Assembly (NCBI GenBank): GCA_013359215.1
Contig: JABWCH010000064.1
Location: 1 to 33,819 of the forward strand
Direction of reading: 5' to 3'
Length of the DNA stretch: 33,819 bases
From: Candidatus Brocadiia bacterium
GTDB lineage: Bacteria; Planctomycetota; Uabimicrobiia; Uabimicrobiales; JABWCH01
Under the pieces are notes generated by a model. That model was not told where the DNA came from. It saw nothing but the letters and a program-made list of their open reading frames with translations, and ran no database searches. Of the stretch, positions 31,115 to 33,819 are shown in pieces. Position numbers and translations under genes: made by a program. Numbering within the stretch: the stretch's first letter is position 1; every line of letters starts with the position of its first letter.

Positions 31115-33274
31115 TTATATACTAGCAACGCCCTGGGTAAAGCTTTTTTTCGATAGTTTGAGAATCCATAGCCCTGATGCTAAAACTGCAATGCAAATAA
31201 GAGTAATAGGAATAGGCATGTTAGCGTCATTTTGGCTGAAGGTTTCCCATAAGCCTAGAGTTTTAAAGCATGGTTCGCCGAAAAGTCCGAGGCTGTTGTT
31301 TAAAACATGAGCAAACATGGCAGGGAAAATAGAGCCTGTATGATATACTATGAGTCCCAAAAGAATGCCCATGACCAGATAAAAGGTGAAGTTGGAGAAA
31401 TTCAGGTGCATGATGGCAAAAAGGGCTGCTGTCCAGAAAATTGCAAGCATAGGCTTTTGTTGCTTTTTAAAGGAAGAAAAGAGCAATCCTCTGAAAAAGA
31501 ATTCTTCGCAAATCCCAGGTGTAAGGGCAAAGGCGAAAAACAGAAGGAGAGGAGAGGAATCTTCGAGCATGGGTTTTAGCATTTTGGCAAATTCTTCTAA
31601 CGCGCTTACATCTCCAAAGAGGAATTTTCTTTGAAATATGCTTACTTCCCTTGCTAAAACCAAGCCCGATAAAGCAATCAGTGTAGCAGCAAGGAAATGG
31701 ATTGTCTTGGGCTTCTTGAAATGGAAAGATTCAAAGATATTGAGCTGGTATGATAAGCAAACCAACAAAGGCAGAAGAACAAGAAAAACCAGTTGCGTAA
31801 AGATTTGGCCTTTAAGGAAATTCCAGCCTGCGAAGTACTTGCCAATGAAATAGTAAAGCACCATGACCAAGAGGAATAGGATCATGCCTTGGGAAAAGGT
31901 GAGTACAGTTTGTCTTTTTTCCTTTACATTCCAAAACTCCATTTTTAGGGAATCGCCTTCCCTGCAAAATACTTCTTCCTTTTCAAAGAGTTTGACTGCC
32001 CAGAGCAAGGCAAGGCCAGCATACAATAGAGTAGACAAGAAGACTGTGGTTATGTAAATCCAGGGGATTTGTCCCATAAATAGCTCTTTGTAAAGCAAAA
32101 CAACTCCAACAATGGGAATCAGGCTTTTTGTCATATCGAGCTTCATGGCTGGTATGATGGAAACCATTGCCAGTGGCATTACAATAACCATAAGCGGAGT
32201 GAGGTAGTATTGGGCTTCCTTGTATGTGCGTGCAAAAACAGATAAAGCGAGGGATATAGCCGAGAACAATCCAAGCATAGGGACTAGAATCGCCATAATC
32301 ATAAAGATTGTGGAAAAAGAGATGCTAAAAGAAATGCTTGAGCCTTTTTGGTCTGATGTTTCATCGGATTCATAAACAATAGTCTTTTGTAAATCCTGAA
32401 CGGGCTTTTCTAGGTTTTTTTGTGTCTGGGCTGGCATGGAAACTTCCTGGCGGCTGGCGATACCAGCAAATTGCTCAAAGGTTAAGCCCATGCTTGCCAG
32501 ATTCAAGATAGATCCTGCCATTCCAATGGTAAAAACAGCAAGGTATTTTCCTAAAACGATTTCATATCGGCGAGCAGAGGAGATCAAAAGCGTTTCCATT
32601 GTTCCGCGTTCTTTTTCGCCTGCGCCCATATCAATAGCAGGATGAAGGGTAAAGGATACTGCCATTAAAACTAAAAGAAGAGAGAGGACTTTCCCAAATT
32701 CAAAGCCCCCTTCTTCCTCTGCCTTGCTTATATTTTTGAGGGAAATCTGGAAAGGCATAACAAAAGATGTGGGCTTTTGGATTTTTTCCAGGCGTGTTTG
32801 CATTTCCTGAAAATGGATGCGTTCTAAAAGGGCTGTAATTTTTTTTACAGTGAGCTGCGACTTTTCTTTTGTTCTTATGTAGTATACAGAAACCTTGGGC
32901 AATGGATTGCTTTCTTCTGATTGCATTGTTGCTAAAAAAGATTCTGGAACTTCCAAAGCCAGCTCTATTTTTTCGGTTCGTATCCAATCAGAAATTTCTT
33001 CTTTTTTTACGCTGATAATTTCAAATCGCTCGTCTTTGATCAGGATTTCTTTCAAAAGAGGGTATTCACCGCAAAAGCCAATTTTGCTTTTTTTCTTTTC
33101 CAGGTTACCCAACTGCAAAACCACAGCCTGGCTCATCCCTAGCATCAAAAGCGGATAAAGCAGCACAGGCAAAAAAAGGGTAAGAAAAAGGGTTCGCTTG
33201 TCCCTCAAAGTTTCCCGAATTTCTTTTTGGTAAATGGCTATGATATTTTGTATATGATGCAAAAAAGAAATCAT
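31115..33274 (-). CDS. ABC-2 (NatB-like) permease fused to a CPBP intramembrane protease
   Basis: This 719-residue membrane protein has two modules. Residues 1-430 form an ABC-2 exporter permease: a first helix after KEIRETLRDKRTLFLTLFLP, a large extracytoplasmic loop (55-190), GAGEKERGTMETLLISSARR (218-236) and five more helices. Residues 455-719 form a CPBP/CAAX-type protease domain with ICEEFFFRG (E590, E591, R595), FAIMHLNF (H623) and FAHVLNN (H656, N660), the conserved glutamates and histidines of that family. I recall this fusion from planctomycete genomes. The ATG overlaps the ATPase stop (ATGA) and has GGGGAG 8 bases upstream, so the subunits are coupled. Exported substrate unknown; Na+ or a peptide is possible. 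Confidence 0.9.
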   Translation of the reverse strand: MISFLHHIQNIIAIYQKEIRETLRDKRTLFLTLFLPVLLYPLLMLGMSQAVVLQLGNLEKKKSKIGFCGEYPLLKEILIKDERFEIISVKKEEISDWIRTEKIELALEVPESFLATMQSEESNPLPKVSVYYIRTKEKSQLTVKKITALLERIHFQEMQTRLEKIQKPTSFVMPFQISLKNISKAEEEGGFEFGKVLSLLLVLMAVSFTLHPAIDMGAGEKERGTMETLLISSARRYEIVLGKYLAVFTIGMAGSILNLASMGLTFEQFAGIASRQEVSMPAQTQKNLEKPVQDLQKTIVYESDETSDQKGSSISFSISFSTIFMIMAILVPMLGLFSAISLALSVFARTYKEAQYYLTPLMVIVMPLAMVSIIPAMKLDMTKSLIPIVGVVLLYKELFMGQIPWIYITTVFLSTLLYAGLALLWAVKLFEKEEVFCREGDSLKMEFWNVKEKRQTVLTFSQGMILFLLVMVLYYFIGKYFAGWNFLKGQIFTQLVFLVLLPLLVCLSYQLNIFESFHFKKPKTIHFLAATLIALSGLVLAREVSIFQRKFLFGDVSALEEFAKMLKPMLEDSSPLLLFFAFALTPGICEEFFFRGLLFSSFKKQQKPMLAIFWTAALFAIMHLNFSNFTFYLVMGILLGLIVYHTGSIFPAMFAHVLNNSLGLFGEPCFKTLGLWETFSQNDANMPIPITLICIAVLASGLWILKLSKKSFTQGVASI

Positions 33275-33819
33275 AGATTTTTCTCCCCAACAATAGAAAA
33301 GAAAATGCTTTCCAGATTGGCTTTTCCTGTTTTTTCTTTTAATTCTTCCAATGTACCCATCACAAGAATTTTTCCTTTATGCAAAATGGCGATCCTATCG
33401 CAAAGCTTTTCTGCTTCGCTCATGATATGAGTTGATAGGAGAATGCATTTCTTTTGTTCGCGGCATAAAGCAATGAAGTCCACAACCGTTTTAGCAACAA
33501 AAATATCCAGGCTTACGGTCGGTTCATCAAAGATAAGCACAGGGGGATCATGAACAATAGTGCGAGCAATGGATACCTTTTGTCTCATGCCTGAAGAAAG
33601 CTTGGAGTTTAGAGTATAAGCAAAATCTTTCATCTCAAGCAAGGAAAATATCTCTTCTGTCCTTTGTGCGATTCTTTCCTTGCTCATTCCATACAATTTT
33701 CCGAAATACTCCACCATCTCTATGGGAGTAAGCTTTTCATATATGCCTGTGCTGTTAGATATAAAACCAATATTCTGTCGCACTTGCTGTGGAGAAGACA
33801 TCACATCGTATCCTGAAAC
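33271..33819 (-). CDS. ABC transporter ATP-binding protein, NatA-like (5' end outside the window)
   Basis: This is the C-terminal part (about 182 residues) of the exporter ATPase. The reading frame stays open to the window edge, with GYDVMSSPQQVRQNIGF, the usual lead-in to the Q-loop region, so the Walker A half lies beyond 33819. Visible motifs are the signature LSSGMRQKV, Walker B VLIFDEP, and the switch histidine in LLSTHIMSEAE. The D-loop reads VSLD where GLD is typical. The tail HKGKILVMGTLEELKEKTG is usual for NatA/CcmA-like subunits. It energises the permease-CPBP protein whose start it overlaps by four bases. Apparent internal starts near 33804 are not real starts. Confidence 0.93.
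   Translation of the reverse strand, partial: VSGYDVMSSPQQVRQNIGFISNSTGIYEKLTPIEMVEYFGKLYGMSKERIAQRTEEIFSLLEMKDFAYTLNSKLSSGMRQKVSIARTIVHDPPVLIFDEPTVSLDIFVAKTVVDFIALCREQKKCILLSTHIMSEAEKLCDRIAILHKGKILVMGTLEELKEKTGKANLESIFFSIVGEKNL

Overview
The window looks like a chromosomal segment of a moderately AT-rich, Gram-negative-type bacterium, most likely Planctomycetota or a relative. This is inferred from gene architecture, not from a search. The pointers are an N-terminal CxC/CxxC zinc ribbon on a TPR protein, an FHA protein with a kinase-C-lobe-like N-terminus, a giant alpha-2-macroglobulin/TPR protein, and an ABC-2 permease fused to a CPBP protease. There are 15 protein genes, and all but one (the solute-binding lipoprotein) lie on the minus strand. 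I see no rRNA, tRNA, CRISPR array, intact insertion sequence or phage gene.

Layout. 56-1105: disA (c-di-AMP synthase), divergent from a family-5 solute-binding lipoprotein (1453-3387). 3388-3676: a convergent spacer with a terminator and two repeat-like elements. 3677-10083: a minus-strand run read as cca -> zinc-ribbon/TPR protein -> FHA protein -> metallophosphoesterase/PQQ-propeller protein, with overlapping starts that suggest translational coupling. 10149-12516: a compact trio of thioredoxin-like membrane protein, metallo-beta-lactamase-fold hydrolase and NfeD-like membrane protein. 12689-18231: a tandem IMPDH/GMP-reductase-like fusion, a PlsC acyltransferase and selB, tightly packed. 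18439-19143: phoU alone. 19672-27531: a 2619-residue exported alpha-2-macroglobulin-like protein. 27815-29326: an exported NlpC/P60-type protein with two Cys-rich repeats. 29748-30986: an AT-rich glycosyltransferase-like gene flanked by repeats. 31115 to the window end: a NatAB-like exporter (permease-CPBP fusion plus a partial ATPase).

How the genes fit together. Much of the window concerns the envelope: a peptide-binding lipoprotein, an A2M-like protein, a P60-type peptidase, a PlsC acyltransferase, an NfeD-like protein and an ABC-2 exporter. Second-messenger and nucleotide functions are represented by DisA and the GuaB1-like fusion. RNA and translation functions are CCA addition and selenocysteine insertion.

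The most unusual items are the double GuaB1-like protein, whose second half has lost the catalytic loop, and the giant A2M protein with TPR+MG-like modules at both ends and no thioester motif. Next come the Cys-rich repeats of the P60 protein, the repeat-bounded glycosyltransferase gene, and several intergenic repeat families that recur inside this one window.
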